Below, piece by piece: positions 51,301-64,000 of a stretch of DNA of 64,000 nt (its first letter is position 1; each line of letters begins with the position of its first letter). The stretch lies in NCBI RefSeq assembly GCF_022539595.1, contig NC_072769.1, forward strand, positions 761,981 through 825,980. Reading direction: 5' to 3'. Made by a program: the position numbers and the translations under genes. The notes under the pieces are model-generated. The model ran no database searches and was not told the DNA's origin. It saw only the letters and a program-made list of their open reading frames with translations. The stretch is from Amphiprion ocellaris (taxonomy: Eukaryota > Chordata > Actinopteri > Pomacentridae).

Positions 51301-53145
51301 CACGTAAATACACACTTACAGGGCACAAAAAATTAATAATAATCACACCCCCCACTCACACAGTTATTCTTCCCCAGCGACTCTGTCGCTTTTCAGTAGC
51401 ATCATAGTAGTGTTCCACGACCACCCAGAAACCAGTGGGGTGTGAGCCAAAGTAATGGTCCAGATGACTGGGCCTGCCATACTTAAAATAGTAGTACTTG
51501 GCCCGAAGATAAGAAAAAAGCGAAAACTCAATTAGGAAAGGTGATCATACCAACGCAATAGTCTGTTCTTCATCAAGCATTCATCAACATGTACCTCAAA
51601 ACATCTTCTGTACAACAGCTGAATAGAATGTGTTTAAGAAGTTGTTAATACCTCTACACATTTGCCTGGTTTTGATACATTAGCTGTTTGCTGTAAGCAC
51701 TGCAGAGTAACGCTCCATTTTGGATAATATCAACTTTACAGAGTATGTGTGTTTAAACTTGGGGTCCATATAGTGTACTGTATGGACCGACTACAAGTTA
51801 CTGTACATGTTATGTTTTGCCTGGCTTTGTAGAAATGAAGCACCTTAATGCAAAATGACTGGCTTGTCAAAAACTAAACCTTTGCAACACACTTTTATAA
51901 AATGCTTTTTATTATTTCTGGGAAAAGTAGATAAGTGTTGGTTCACAAAGGGCTGGTTTTGCTTCATTGTGAGTAAAAACAGACATTTGGACAGCTGCTC
52001 TGGAGATAGCACAAATGACAGCAATTACTATGGATGCACCTCAGTCAAATCCATTACCAGCGGACTCTACTGAAATTGTTTCCGTAAATGCATTATGTTT
52101 TCCATCCTGCAGCACTCCTGACCATTTCTGCACAAAGGTAAAATCTCTCATCAATATTGTCTTAATTCTACACCACAGTGCCTCTAAAATCATGACTTTA
52201 TGACATGGGAGCTTCACGTGCAAGCTTTCTTTACACAAGAGAGACATTTTTTATTTCAAAACAGCTTTAGCTTTGGACTTTTGCATATTAGTTTTGATTG
52301 TTTTACTACAGGATTTAGACTTCAAAAAACTCACTATGTAGATGTCAATGATGGCTGTTATGATACCGATTGAGATTCAAACTTGGACTTACTTAGATTT
52401 CATGTAATTATTCAGCTTATGACGACGCTCGTATAGCCCTTGGAATATATTCAAATAGACATTTCGCCATACAGTCTGGAATTTCTGTGCCTCTTCATAA
52501 TGTCCTTTGCCCTGTAGTCTTGTTGCTTCACTGCAAAGCAAATCTAAGTATTGGCATAATTTTTCATAGTGCTATTATTTGTGAAAGACTGCATAAGCCA
52601 GAGTTAATATTTGGAAAATGTTTTCTCTAGATTTGTAAGGGAATCTCATTTTAGTGCATGTGGAGTGCATCTGTGCGACTGTGTGAAGGCATGTGGACAG
52701 TGAGTGTGTGTCAGGTTCCCTCTACGTGTTTCTATGTGTGTAGTGAACGTATCTAGCGCATCCTAAGAAATGTATGGCTTTATCTCCATAGAAAATACTG
52801 TTATCATCTTTGGGGCAGGGGGACATGGGGGGTACTTCGGGATGCTTTGTCACATTTCTCGTAAGTCCTTCTCAGCGCATCTTGCTCAACTTCTCAAACT
52901 ATTCACAACTCTGAATCGCTCGTGACTGCAGGGAATAACGCCTTTTTTCTCTTTTTTTTTTTTTTTGTTTTGCTTTGCGTCTGTCACCACATCACTTAAC
53001 TTTCCAATCCAAGACGAGGACGCTGGCATGCTGGGCGACAGGGTGCAGGCCGACAGGTCAGGCCTTCCTCGCACTTCTTCCCTGAACTTCTTTCTCCTCC
53101 TTTTTCCAGTTCTTAATGCCGCTTCGGTCCCAGTTGCGTAGCGAG
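48365..53145 (-). other. nr3c2: Probable nr3c2 3' UTR (about 4.8 kb; end inferred)
   Basis: Below the stop codon the sequence is AT-rich with no recognisable transposon down to about 48.37 kb, unlike both flanks. A minus-strand AATAAA (48387-48382) is followed on that strand by GT-rich sequence (48345-48310), the arrangement of a strong cleavage site. Earlier minus-strand AATAAA copies near 52245, 51908 and 50472 could give shorter transcripts. The end is inferred. Confidence 0.4.
48382..48387 (-). promoter_or_regulatory. nr3c2: Candidate distal poly(A) signal for nr3c2
   Basis: TTTATT on the plus strand, read as AATAAA on the minus strand. GT-rich sequence (TGTGTGTTATGTGTGTG) follows within about 70 bases. 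There is no transcript evidence. Confidence 0.4.
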
Positions 53146-53301
53146 TCACTTCTTGTGGAAGTAGATTGTGTGAGTGAGGCCCGACTCCACCTTTGGTATC
53201 TGGTCACTGATGATCTCCACCAACATTTCGGGGAACTCCACCTTCAGGGCCTGGGACTCACGAAAGGTGTAGAAACAGAAGTCCAACAGGTTCCCCACCA
53301 G
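53146..53301 (-). CDS. nr3c2: nr3c2 last coding exon (helix 11, AF-2, stop)
   Basis: Minus-strand acceptor gatgtctag. 51 codons then TGA (53148-53146). It encodes LVGNLLDFCFYTFRESQALK, VEFPEMLVEIISDQIPKVES, then GLTHTIYFHKK. The AF-2 core (MLVEIISDQ) is intact. The tail GLTHTI differs from the human GNAKPL, while the terminal YFHxK is kept. Confidence 0.96.
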   Translation of the reverse strand: MVGNLLDFCFYTFRESQALKVEFPEMLVEIISDQIPKVESGLTHTIYFHKK

Positions 53302-56300
53302 CTAGACATCACAAACACATGATTCAATGAGAAACATTCTTAATCTGTAGCTTCTTTATATGAAAAGTACATAAAGTTGAGTACATTAGTGGATATTCAT
53401 GCATTCATCTTGTCAGCAGGCTTAGACCCCTTTTCAGTTCCAATCAGCTCACCACTTGGGGGCACCACCGATTTTTTTTCTGGACAGCCTTCTCTAATGA
53501 AAGGTCATCTGCTCAGCTCTAACCCCATTCACTCAGTCATTAGGGTTATTACATTCTGTCCATTTGTCTCTGTGACCTCTCGCTCGCCAGCTCTTACCTC
53601 TTGAGGCTTTGCCTACAGTCATTCTACCATGGACTGGTTAACCATGCGTAAAAAAAAATAACAGTGATTTAGCACATTTGCCACAGTGACCACTGTGTAC
53701 TGTGATCCAATAAACTGCAAGCCGGTATTGATCCCCTTCTGTTCCATTCACCAATACAGCCTGGTCACCGGCTTTTCCAAAATAACCTCTCCCTCGGGGA
53801 GAAAGTGGGATGCAATAATCCTTATTCCAAGCCACAACCCCATTGAACCGCTAAGTAAACGCGTTGTCCAAATCCACTATGTTGCCATTTTACTCAAAAC
53901 ATTTCCAGTGATATTAGAGCACCCAAGTGCCATTAGGCAGTGTGAAGAGATGCCAGGGGAAGCCTGTGCTGTACTGCAGACAGGGCAAGGGTACTTACAT
54001 CATGCATGGCATCCAGCAGCTTGGTGAGCTGGAAGAAGCGCTGCCAGGTTTGGCCAGAGTTGTTGGTTGCTTTTCCCACTGAGCGCCGGAGCTCCTTAAT
54101 GTAATTAACCCTCATCTCCTCGAACGCCGCCTGGTTCTTCAGACCCTCTTTGGGAACTGGGAAACAGACAAATCCTTCTGTCATCAACTGGTTTCAATGA
54201 GCTGCTTTAAATGTCACTGATCCAAAACTGGCAGAAAGAAAGTATTTCAAGTAATATGAGACTTGGATGGATACAGTGCAGATTTATTATGAATGTGTTG
54301 AACTTTGTCTGACATGATCGGTGTGGATTTATATTAAGCAGCAAAGTGCATTTCCAGTCGTTCTAAACAGGGAACCTTTTCTCCTACTGTGTTTTTATGG
54401 TAGCTGCTGCATATTTTGACATGTCTATAGATGATTCATCTTCAAGAATGTTGTTACAAAAACATTCACATGGCTGTAGAGTTGGGTTTTATTAGATAAT
54501 ATAAATGTGTCAAGCATCTGATATTTAGACTTACTCTTTAGTTTAAAGTTTACATTAAACCATTGCAAACAATATTCACAACACATTCACAACATTTTTA
54601 TTTTTTTCGAATCACAATTATTCATTGATTTTAGTTACAAATATTTTGCTTTTATTCTCACGTGCTACACTCCTGCTGCTCTACTAAGCTTTGCATCAAA
54701 ATAAGACTCTGTTCCGTATCCACAGTGCAATTCCTCCAAGCAAAATCTAAATAAAATTACACCAAAACGTTTTACTCAGAATTAAATTAACAGAGCTGCT
54801 TTCCGTTTCACTGTGTATCATATGGTGGTGCACTGTATGTCGTCACTGGTATGGATATCTGAGTTGACGCTGGACATAGACGAGGGTTCAGTGAGGTAAA
54901 GTTACATTTATCATACTGCAGTTTGTGCTCTTTTTTCAGGTGGTTGAAGTCAGTTTGCAGTGCAGAAACATGTCTCGTGCACTCTTTTCATCTAGTTTGT
55001 TCTTGCTTAAAGGTGGAGTCTGCAATTCTGCCTAGCATATTTACATAATTTACATTTCACTACCTCCATCTCCCCAACCTTATCTGCTGTCCTGTGCATG
55101 AGCATAAGCGTGTACAGGATTCGCTGCAATAGTTATGAGTAGAGTGGGCCGAGCCATTGTGAATAAACACCACATTTTTTTCAGCATACACAAAATTGAC
55201 AGCTAGCTGACCGTGAGGAGATATTCACTGAATTTGAGAAAAAGTGTACTGGATTAGAATCACATACTCTGCTTTTAACATCACTTGACCTAAATCCAAA
55301 ATATTTCCAAACAACGGATGATGATCTGTTTTGAGGGTCTAGCTCTTCACCTTCTGTGCCACATGTTTGATTTTCATTTTGTTGTGGATTAGTACTCTTC
55401 TACTCTGGACTGCAGCCACAACAGTCACAATTTTTTTTTTTTTTTTTTTTAAATTTTAATTTTTTTTTGCATGTACATCAGCGTGCAAGTCGAACTTCTT
55501 CTGGCTGGTCATTGTCATTTAATTGCAGGAAATCAAACTGTGTTCAGGATTAAGATTCAAATAATGTACAGCCACAACACTGGACTATTATTTTATTTTT
55601 GTATCAATATAATGAGCACTGAAAGTACAAAAACAGACATCTCTCATCTGGTGTTTATTATTTGACTATTTATTTTCAAGAAAATGTACTGTATTGTCGT
55701 AAAACTCTTTTTCGATTTTTGGCACCTTGGTGGACAAATGATGAGCAATCATAATGACAATCTTATAGTTTCTGTAAGAGGTTCATTATATATTTTTACT
55801 TTAATTTCCTCAGACATCTCAATAAGGCTAATTGATTGAATAAAGTTTCAGAAATCTCATTAAGCAGCCAGCCAACGGTTCATTCCCAGCTGTTCAAGAT
55901 TCCATGAAAATATCACATGGGAAGATTTTATTTTAGAAACATGCACAACATAATTAATAACACAAAGTAACTATTATTCATTTTAGAAGATGAGCATGAT
56001 TTGTAGTCGATGTGAAAAGTCAGGCACAAACACCAGCTTGTTCCGTTGATGCAGAAATGTGGAGCTGTGTAAAGCTTAATTAGAGGTGCTCAGTGAATTA
56101 CACTCCGACTCCCACGCAGTCGCCTTTTTTTGGACATTTTTCCTATGTTGACGACCTAAGCCTATTTAGCAACTCATTACAACCACTTTCACCATTTCAA
56201 GTGGTAATTAGTTTTCATGTGCAGCCACTGATTCATGATAGACCACTGGTATAGTGGAAAAAAGCAAAAAAAAAAAAAAAAGAGGACAACGGTGCTCGTG

Positions 56301-59300
56301 TGAATTCAAGGGCTTAATAATTTTGTCAAGAAAACCTCGTTTATCTTACAGTTCGCTCAGTGACCAGAGGTATTAAAATAGCCACAACATTCATTCACTT
56401 TATAATCGTCTGGACAGTGGCATCTATGCACTCAGAGTTAAAAGGCAGTGTAATGGAAATTTAGACAAATGTGAAGATTATGATGCGGAAACTACGCCAA
56501 GAGGATGCATCAAAATGTCTACAGTATCGCTTTTCTCTCAGTCTTTTTCTCTCTCCCCATGCACGAGAACAAAGTCACATATATGGAAGTCCGCCAGACC
56601 TCTTAAATGACATTCAGCTGCTGGCTAACAGATTAAGAAACACGTCGCTTCTCAAAGAGCCTACCTCAAATCAGTGTGAGCAAACGCCTTCAGCTGTCCT
56701 TCAGCCAAAACGAAGAAAATGATGATATATACTGAAAGAGTTTAACTGTGTTACTGTGGATTTATACTAAAGTAGTTTTCTATACCCATGGGTATATCTT
56801 GTGTTGTCTATGAAAAAGATGAAACTATTATTTTTTTCTATTTTTTTCATAATTACTGATTAATCTGTTTTTTTTTTATTTAATTAGTCAATTCATCATG
56901 TAGCACTGAAAAAATATCTGAAAATTACAAATTAAAATGCCCCTTATTAAATTTTCTATCAGATATTAAGAAGAAAAGCAGCAGATCCTAACATGTATTA
57001 AGCTGGAACCACATTATTCTGTGTATTTTTGTGAGTGAAATGATCAATAATTGCTGCACATTAATTTTCTGTTGGCCTACTACTCAGTCATTGTTGCATA
57101 AATGCACATTTACATCAACCATCCTTATTTTTTTTTTACAGAAACTGCACTATATTACAGTATATGGTGTATTGCAATATAAAGTTACACTGTAATAGAG
57201 GAGGTTGATATCAAACAAAGGTTTAATTATAATGATTTATGGTAAGTATGGGCCACATTTGCAAAAACAGTTTCTACTCATTCATTGTTTAATCAGGAAG
57301 TGAAAGAAGCTCCTGATCACATGTGACTGATGCGGTACAAAGAAGTGGTTGCACTGACCAAATCCACAGTGAATGGATTTCCCTGCATCCACTGCAGACT
57401 CAGACAGGGATAAACATGCCGACTAGAGACAGTAGCATTTGTGTCTCATACATTTTTGGGTTTCTGAAACCCTCTAAAATATGAATTCAAATTTTGAGCT
57501 CTATTGGTTTGGATGACTTCCCCTCAGCAGTTAAATCAGGTCATCTTCTTTAGTACTTTTTGGGACTGAACGCCTCAGACAAACCTACAGTAAACCACTT
57601 GTAGGAACGATACCAAAAAACGGCAACTGACAGCACCTGTTTGAATTCTGCAGAGTGAATAGCCAAAGGCGAAAGCCTGCTGCATGTCAGTTAGGATTGC
57701 AGGTTTTGGAGAACAGATCATTGTAGGTCAATAACTCTGAGAAAGCGTGTTTGTGTGTGTTTGGCTGCCTCCCTCCTGTCTTCTCTTTCAGTCTTTCTAT
57801 GTAATTCTTTTCATCATACTTTGATGCACAAACACCTGCAGGCATAACATACGTGAAGTTGAGGGAAGCAGATATGAAACGGATTGTACCCTGGTGCAGA
57901 GGCTGTGATTTCTGTGCTGTATTTCATGGCTGACATGATGAGAATGTGCTAAAACCCAGGGCCGCATTTGGACCTTTTGTTTTTCTCCCACTGACCCACA
58001 TACAACCTGATTAGAAACTGACCTGGCATTCAGGGGCGTTACCATGACTGGCCCCAAAATAGGGCATTTATACCACCATAATTGGTGTCAAATTGATTTT
58101 CGCTGCAGGTATAGAGCCTGTTCAGCTAGCCTCTATTTCTTATTGGGAGAGCAGTTCCATTACTGTGCAAGCAACACACCCAGGAAAGCTCTTTTCCTAA
58201 TGCATTTAAGACATAGAAGTACATCATGTATCTCATGCTAGGAGCTGCATCAGCAGGTATGTTGTTAAAGCACATGTAACCTCCAGCTCTTAGCAGCTGG
58301 TACATACCTTAGTGACAAGGTGGCTCTCGGGATTGATTTAATACCTGATACTATTCATTGGAGAAGTTTACAAGTAGCCCTGATCATGACCACAACAACC
58401 AGCCAGTAAAGGTTCAGGTTGGTGTGTAACAGCAAATGTTCATTCAAACATCACGCAAACAGACTGATGACTGGTTAGCATGATATTTATCGCACTATTT
58501 TTAGCAGCGAGCAATCAAGTAGTAAAATGTGTGTCATAAAATGCTCTCCATCTAACCTGTAAACACACTGTACACTTGTCTCATCTGGAATGAGGACAAA
58601 AGACGGTTTAGAAAACGGAGGGAATGAGTGAGATAATCAAGCAGTACTATGTACATCTGTGTAGAGGTGAGGAGTGTAACTGCATTGAGCAGGCCGCTGC
58701 TCCTGCACCAAATCCAAACAGGGTCATGAGACACCGCAGGCTCAGTGAAACCTTAGCCAAGGTCAGAGAGGAATAACAGCCCTCGTCTCTTTTCTCTTTA
58801 TCCCCCCTTCTCTCCCTCCGTTTCATTCGTTCACCCTCCCTCTACACAGCACATACACTTTCCCAAACTAGCCCAAAGGCACACACACACTCAGTGACTT
58901 CCAGTACTTGCTCAGCTGACAAGTTCTGACACCTCCTCTGTAAACATTTCCACCGCGACTCCTTCCACAAGGCCCGAGCATTATATCTGAATAACTGTAA
59001 CTAAGAGAGCTTCCTACAGCAGCGCATCAGAGAATCCTGCAACACGCGGCTTCTTTTCGAGATTATTCACAAGCGCTATGCCAAACCTCCATACAGAGCA
59101 GTCGCTCCATCATGTGGACTTTGGAGTAGAGATGAGAAATGAAGCACTGGATGACTATTTTCTTGCCACATCCCTCATATTTTATAGTTATATTTTGACT
59201 AAATCCAATAACCACAGCAGATTGAACTAACTGTGAAGCACCTTAAAGTCTCTGTTTTGATTCTCCATCCCTGCTTCTTTCATCCACACCCTCTCTTTCA

Positions 59301-62300
59301 AAATTCCAGCCCGGGTTTCAGCGAAGTGGAGAAAAATAGCAGGTCTTGGAGCTCTGCCTGGTGCTTGACTGGCCTTTATTAAGTACAGCAGGGCTCTCTG
59401 GAAAACCTCCAGAGGACCAGCAAGGAGAGGAGAGGGAGGCCACAGCAACAGAAGGACCAGCTCCGACACCCCACCACTCCCTTTGTCTTCTCTTTCTTTC
59501 TCCCTATAGCTGTGCACCTGTCTCTTTCTCACCAACACTAGCTCTCACTGTCAACTTTTGCCTCATTCTACTCTTTAAATCTAACATTTCCCTCCTGGTT
59601 TCTTATTCTCTTTGTATAGTCTCGCTTCGTCTCTTCCAACGTCCAATAGCTGAAGTCCAGCTGGAGCTCCCTTCCTTTCAGAGTTTGTATTGGGGGAAAT
59701 GCTTTCACATCGCCTCTTCCATATGTCACTGCACCACGAAGCCAAAGCAACCCTATACCGTTGCTCCTGGAAATAGTGTGTTTTTGACAAATTTCAATGT
59801 ACAATGTGTGAGTGGCATTTTAATTTTGTAGCTTCTACAATCACCTAGTTTTCACTACTATATTACAGGGTTAGTCATGGCAGATTAGTCCAAATAGTGG
59901 GCTATTTTGTGGGTCAATCATTGAAATAACACAACCTATACTGAGGGGAAATTTATCTTTGGTGAAGCTACAACTGAAAAGGCATATTTCTGTGTAATTG
60001 TCAAGCAAATTTTTGAAATACTGCAAAAAAGAAAATGCAAATTGGGCTTGTTTCCATTACCTACTTTAGAATATGGCTCCTATTACAGGCTGTGTACACA
60101 TAATAAACATAGTTGAGAACACCTGAAATAAAACTGATCATTGGCCACAAAAGTGAATAGAAGTCTTCTTCCATATCAGCTAGTATTGGTTTTGTTTCAT
60201 GTGGTCTAGAGGTGAGGATATCAAAGGAAGAACAGCTGGTCAGCCAAGTGAGTTAAATGTTTGAAACATCAGAACATACTCAAAAAGGTGTTTCCATCTG
60301 TTATAATGTGCATAAACAGAACCAACTAGCTTTCAACCTATGCAATGCTTCAAAAATGTAAATGAAAAATGGGGCAAACATGGCTGTAGACATCTAACAA
60401 AAACAGTAATAATTAGTAGCTACAGCTGTTAAAGAAATGTATTAGAGAAAAAAAAGCAAATTATAGTTCTCTCTGAAATGTAGAAAAGCAGAGGCAAAGT
60501 GAAATACTGACATCAAAATGTATCGTACATTAATTAAATGTACTTAAATTACTACCAAAGCTGTGCATTATTATCCAAATCATTCTCCAGATTACTCTAA
60601 TATATGTGATGCAAAATTCATTATTAGTTCTCATTATAACTCATTATGAACAATGATGTCAGCTAGATGCGTACACGTGAGCATAAGAACTGATTTACAC
60701 TGTATTCCAAAGTTCATAGTGTCTGATGTCTGGCCAGTATGCAGCCTCCACCAAACCACTCATGCTCCACCTGTCCACACCTCTCTAACTACGAAGTCTC
60801 TTTTGAAACACAAAAACGCACACATGACGCAGACATGTGCATAAATGCAAGCAGTCCTCGTGTCCCAGAGTAGCCGTAAGCGCTGCGGTTACCTTTTCAA
60901 TAACTCAAAGTGTGGGTGTGGACAGTGAAGTTATGACACAGCTGCCATCACGGATTATTTAACTGTTACTATTGAACTGACAGCAGCAGCTCACACTGTG
61001 TTGAGGTGGTGGAAAAACCACTGCTTTCAGTTTCCAACTGAGCAACTGGTCCAACACATCTCCTCTGTGAGGCTGCAGAGCCTGTGGGCGCATCTTTGGC
61101 AGAGAGCGGCGTCACGGTGAGACCTTCTTTAGTGAGTGATAGAAATATTCTGTTTATCCACGGCAATTAAAAAAAAAATAAAATAAAATAAACCAGAGCA
61201 GAATAGCCTTCAGTCAGAGATTAGAGAAATGACACTGACTCACTTTCCTTTTGCATATTCTGAATGTAACGACATCAACAGGTGCGTGAAACATCAGATC
61301 TATTTTCACACTTGTGATCAATGTTAACGGATAACTAAGAATGAGCTTAAAGCTTGATCTAACAGACTTTACAAAAGCATGATTGTGGGTGCCAGGCAGG
61401 CAGCTGCTGCCAACACCGTCTCAAAGGTGTGTGGTGGAACAGAACACAAGACATCTTATCAATACGTTGCCTATGTGAGAGGCAGAGTAGGAAGGTGGGA
61501 GATGTGTCTCAGGCCGTAGCAGTCCACATTATGACAGCTCCAACCACAGTCGTATATTTAGTTAGGAGGAATTCACAGTCGACAATTGCACAGAAATTAC
61601 ACATGGTGACTTTTTTACGACTCATTCTGCTGCAAATAACAGTCGATGTCCTTAAATGTGAGTGTTTTAGGCCAAAAAAGAGGCAAAAATAAAGACATCT
61701 GGTATTTCTCCACCTGGATTATTTATATCCTAGTAATGTGGAAAATGCTTTGAAAGCACATTGATGAAGTAGATAAATTTTACAGGAAGTAAAAAAAACA
61801 ATAGGGGTTTCATCATGGGAATCTCACTATTTCTAAGATTATGGCTTAAAATCAGAAAAAAGGTTAACCTTTTGTTAATGGTAACAAAACATTGAATCAC
61901 TCCTTTTCCTTTCCTTTCCTTTTGGAGCTTTTGGATACAACTTGACATGTAATGCATTCTTTTGTTCAGTGTGCGAATGAAGGAGGAAAATAGGAGCAGT
62001 TTTCAAACCTTCTGGTCAAAATACATTATTACAGTAATAAGATATTCTGTATGACCAATATACCTTCTTATCTCAATTCAGAAACTTTATTAGGTCTGTA
62101 GAGTTACGTTTATTCATACTGCCAAGCAACAAAAAGCTGCGTAACTGTTAAAACACACCTGATATGCCGGCTTGAAACCTGTCCAAGATCAGGCCGCTCT
62201 CCAATACAAACACAAACTTTTGTTGTATAATTTAATGAATTCAGCTTTTCATACAATATCAGCTTTTATTCCATTTCACCTTCCATGCCCAGCCCATTTC

Positions 62301-63134
62301 TACTGGCCACAGTATGCAACAGTAACTTGCGCTCCATGAGTGCACTTTGCTTGACGCAGCAAACAAACCGTTGTGGCGTGGCATGAGGCAACACTAAAAC
62401 TGGGTTTCAGAGCACAGCAGTGCACTTGTTTTGTGTCTGAAAGCCTTATTTGATTGCAAAATCTGTAGACAGAAGTATCCATTAACCTTGGTAAGTCAAT
62501 TAACATTTTGGAATTTTTTTAAGTGATACATATTGAACAAATTAGATTTGATGAAATGTTAGAACTTTAGGTTCACCTGTATTTTCTGATGCGTTCATGG
62601 ACTGTCAGAAAGTTGAAAATCTGACGGTTCTTTATATTTTTACAGTTTCTAAATTGAGCCACTTTGGTAATTGTCTTTTGAATATAACACACCTTTCAAA
62701 CCTGTGGCAGGTTTTGGGGTTATTTGTTTCTACTTTTACCTGTCAAGTGTCTTTGAGTGCCCAGAAAAGCACGATGCATATAAAATGTATATATTATTAT
62801 TATTAAAGTACACACAGACATGACACTAATGCCTTTGCTGAGTCGCTCACATCATATGAAATGTGGCAGCCGTTGTCAGGTACTGGTTCGGAACAGAGGC
62901 CTCTATTTTTATTGTCTATATGCCCAATTTCAAGACTGTGTGAGCAGTGCATATGGTAGAAACAGATGAGAGGCTGTGTGCAGGCCTGTGGTTTGCTGCC
63001 TACCTGTGCTGAGAAGCAGAAGGACCTTCATGGAGAGGAACTCGTCGTAGGTTAGCTGCAATCGCACAAACTCCTGGCTCACCTGCCTCATGCCCAGACA
63101 CAGGTCGTACATGGCCGACTGCTGCATGCGGTCC
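53146..63134 (-). CDS. nr3c2: Mineralocorticoid receptor, C-terminal ligand-binding domain exons only
   Basis: Three minus-strand exons (63134-63004, 54156-53999, 53301-53146) join in frame into 147 residues and TGA. Exon sizes of 131 and 158 nt match the penultimate exons of NR3C steroid receptors. Visible residues: Met8, Cys12 and Met15 correspond by spacing to human MR Met845, Cys849 and Met852. Cys105 and Thr108 in FCFYTFRES correspond to Cys942 and Thr945 (steroid contacts). Glu125 in FPEMLVEIISDQIPK corresponds to AF-2 Glu962. MR is preferred over GR because of QAAFEEMRVNYIKEL and FCFYTFRESQALKVEFPEML, and because the neighbour is arhgap10. Role: steroid-activated transcription factor; in teleosts cortisol and 11-deoxycorticosterone are the likely ligands. 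The N-terminal, DNA-binding and early LBD exons lie to the right of the window. Confidence 0.95.
53302..53998. other. nr3c2: nr3c2 last intron (697 bp)
   Basis: Lies between the two 3'-most nr3c2 coding exons, with GT-AG borders on the minus strand. Nothing else recognised. Confidence 0.85.
53999..54156 (-). CDS. nr3c2: nr3c2 exon 8 equivalent (LBD helices 9-10 region)
   Basis: Minus-strand acceptor ctgtttcccag, donor gtaagt, 158 nt. It encodes VPKEGLKNQAAFEEMRVNYI, KELRRSVGKATNNSG, then WQRFFQLTKLLDAMHD. NNSGQTWQRF matches MR, where GR has EGNSSQNWQRF. Confidence 0.96.
54157..63003. other. nr3c2: nr3c2 intron between exon 7 and exon 8 equivalents (8.8 kb)
   Basis: Minus-strand GT at 63003-63002, AG at 54158-54157. 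A possible old repeat near 55010-55170 (GGTGGAGTCTGCAATTCTGC is a common fish phrase), T-rich 55434-55470 and an A-run at about 56266. The 161-residue frame at 59346-59831 is not credible. No other gene recognised. Confidence 0.8.
63004..63134 (-). CDS. nr3c2: nr3c2 exon 7 equivalent (LBD helices 6-9 region)
   Basis: Minus-strand acceptor ctcctttcag, donor gtaggc, 131 nt. It encodes DRMQQSAMYDLCLGMRQVSQ, then EFVRLQLTYDEFLSMKVLLL. Human MR reads KMHQSAMYELCQGMHQIS and QFVRLQLTFEEY at this point. Confidence 0.95.
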
Positions 63135-64000
63135 CTGAAAGGAGAAACATTTCATGCTTCACAAAAAGTAGCTTCTCTTTCTGCTGCATTAGATTGTGTT
63201 GGTTGCAATACATCCTCAGTAGCCGCTCTGCCACACACAGCCATACATTCACTCTGAGTTTATATACTAGGTATTGTTTTATTTTTTCTCCAGCTGGCTT
63301 CTTCATTTCATTTCTTCCAAATTAGTTGAGTCCAGTGAAACAGTATTTCCACACAGTGCAGAGGAGGATCCTGCTAGTCTGGGCTAAGAGCAGAATACCA
63401 AATCCCCCCAGATTGCAGAGCGCTGCGTACAGTATCACAGCACAGATGCACCACTTTTCCAAGGCTGTGGCAGACTACAAAAGACCCCATATCTAACCCT
63501 AGTCACCATAGAAACAAATAGATTTATGTTGACAGAAACATTGCATACATAAACACCTTAACTAAACAGGAATATGCGCATTAATGCATAAAAAATGCAA
63601 CATTAAGTATATACACTGAGCTCCTCCTGCCGAATACTTTCTCACTCCCTTTCTCTTTCACACACAGTTTGTCAGTAAAATAATCTTGGTTACATCACAG
63701 AGTTAACAAAAACAGGAAAGAAACATTAGAAGGGATAACGCACGAGCCAATCAGGAACGTGCTCTGCAGATGCCACAGATTTTCTGGCTTTAGATGCCAC
63801 TTCTCTGCGCTATAAATCACCATCGCATCAGCTCTATAGTAATTAAATGCAAGTAGTGCGCCCTGACATGAAAGAGGCTGGATTTTTACCAACAACCTCA
63901 TGAAGGCTCATCTTCACACAGGCAGTGAGAGTGGAGACTTTGTTCTGATAACAACTAAACATTTCATCGAAGGGACCAGAAGCAGCCGATTGGAAACGAA
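63135..64000. other. nr3c2: nr3c2 intron upstream of the exon 7 equivalent (partial)
   Basis: Contains the minus-strand acceptor (CTCCTTTCAG) at its left edge and runs off the window. The preceding exon (145 nt in other NR3C genes, as I recall) is not in view. Confidence 0.75.

Noticed and set aside
59346..59831. 161-residue open frame in the nr3c2 intron
   Set aside because: Pyrimidine-rich intronic sequence with no homology I can recognise.
53146..63134. Assignment as nr3c1 (glucocorticoid receptor)
   Set aside because: NNSGQTWQRF, QAAFEEM and FCFYTFRESQALKVEFPEML match MR; GR has different residues at these sites.

Overview
The window is vertebrate nuclear DNA, almost certainly from a teleost fish. 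It is AT-rich, with long introns, GT-AG splice sites, CA/TG microsatellites and many decayed fish-type interspersed repeats. Two spliced genes can be assembled by eye. They lie tail to tail.

Gene 1 is arhgap10 (GRAF2), plus strand, 4263-42700, with its 5' end outside the window. Twenty-two consecutive coding exons join in frame into 713 residues and a TAG stop. The order is BAR domain (lacking its first ~55 residues), PH, RhoGAP with the catalytic arginine, a Ser/Pro-rich linker, and a C-terminal SH3. A 3' UTR of about 1.4 kb ends near an AATAAA at 44087. The product is expected to curve and bind membranes (BAR-PH) and stimulate GTP hydrolysis on Rho-family GTPases.

Gene 2 is nr3c2 (mineralocorticoid receptor), minus strand. 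Only the last three coding exons are present (63134-63004, 54156-53999, 53301-53146), giving the C-terminal 147 residues of the ligand-binding domain, including steroid contacts and the AF-2 helix. The other exons lie beyond the right edge. A repeat-poor stretch from 53145 down to about 48360 looks like a long 3' UTR.

Layout: 1-4262 is an arhgap10 5' intron with LINE tails. 4263-13496 is an exon-dense part (BAR, PH, start of GAP). 13497-29263 holds the rest of the GAP domain and part of the linker, separated by larger introns. 29264-39379 is a 10-kb intron loaded with nested repeats. 39380-42700 carries the linker end and SH3. 44.1-48.4 kb is intergenic and contains a 1.2-kb hAT-like transposon. 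48.4-53.1 kb is the probable nr3c2 3' UTR, and 53.1-64 kb holds nr3c2 exons and introns.

The same convergent pairing of ARHGAP10 with NR3C2 exists in human 4q31, and the paralogous pair ARHGAP26/NR3C1 exists in human 5q31. The locus is therefore conserved synteny and not a novel gene system. The unusual material is in repeats: a nested hAT element, a SINE-like repeat split by a LINE tail, a recent-looking 244-bp tandem duplication, a 160-bp TG tract beside a splice donor, and a G-quadruplex tract upstream of the last arhgap10 exon. I found no convincing unknown biological system.
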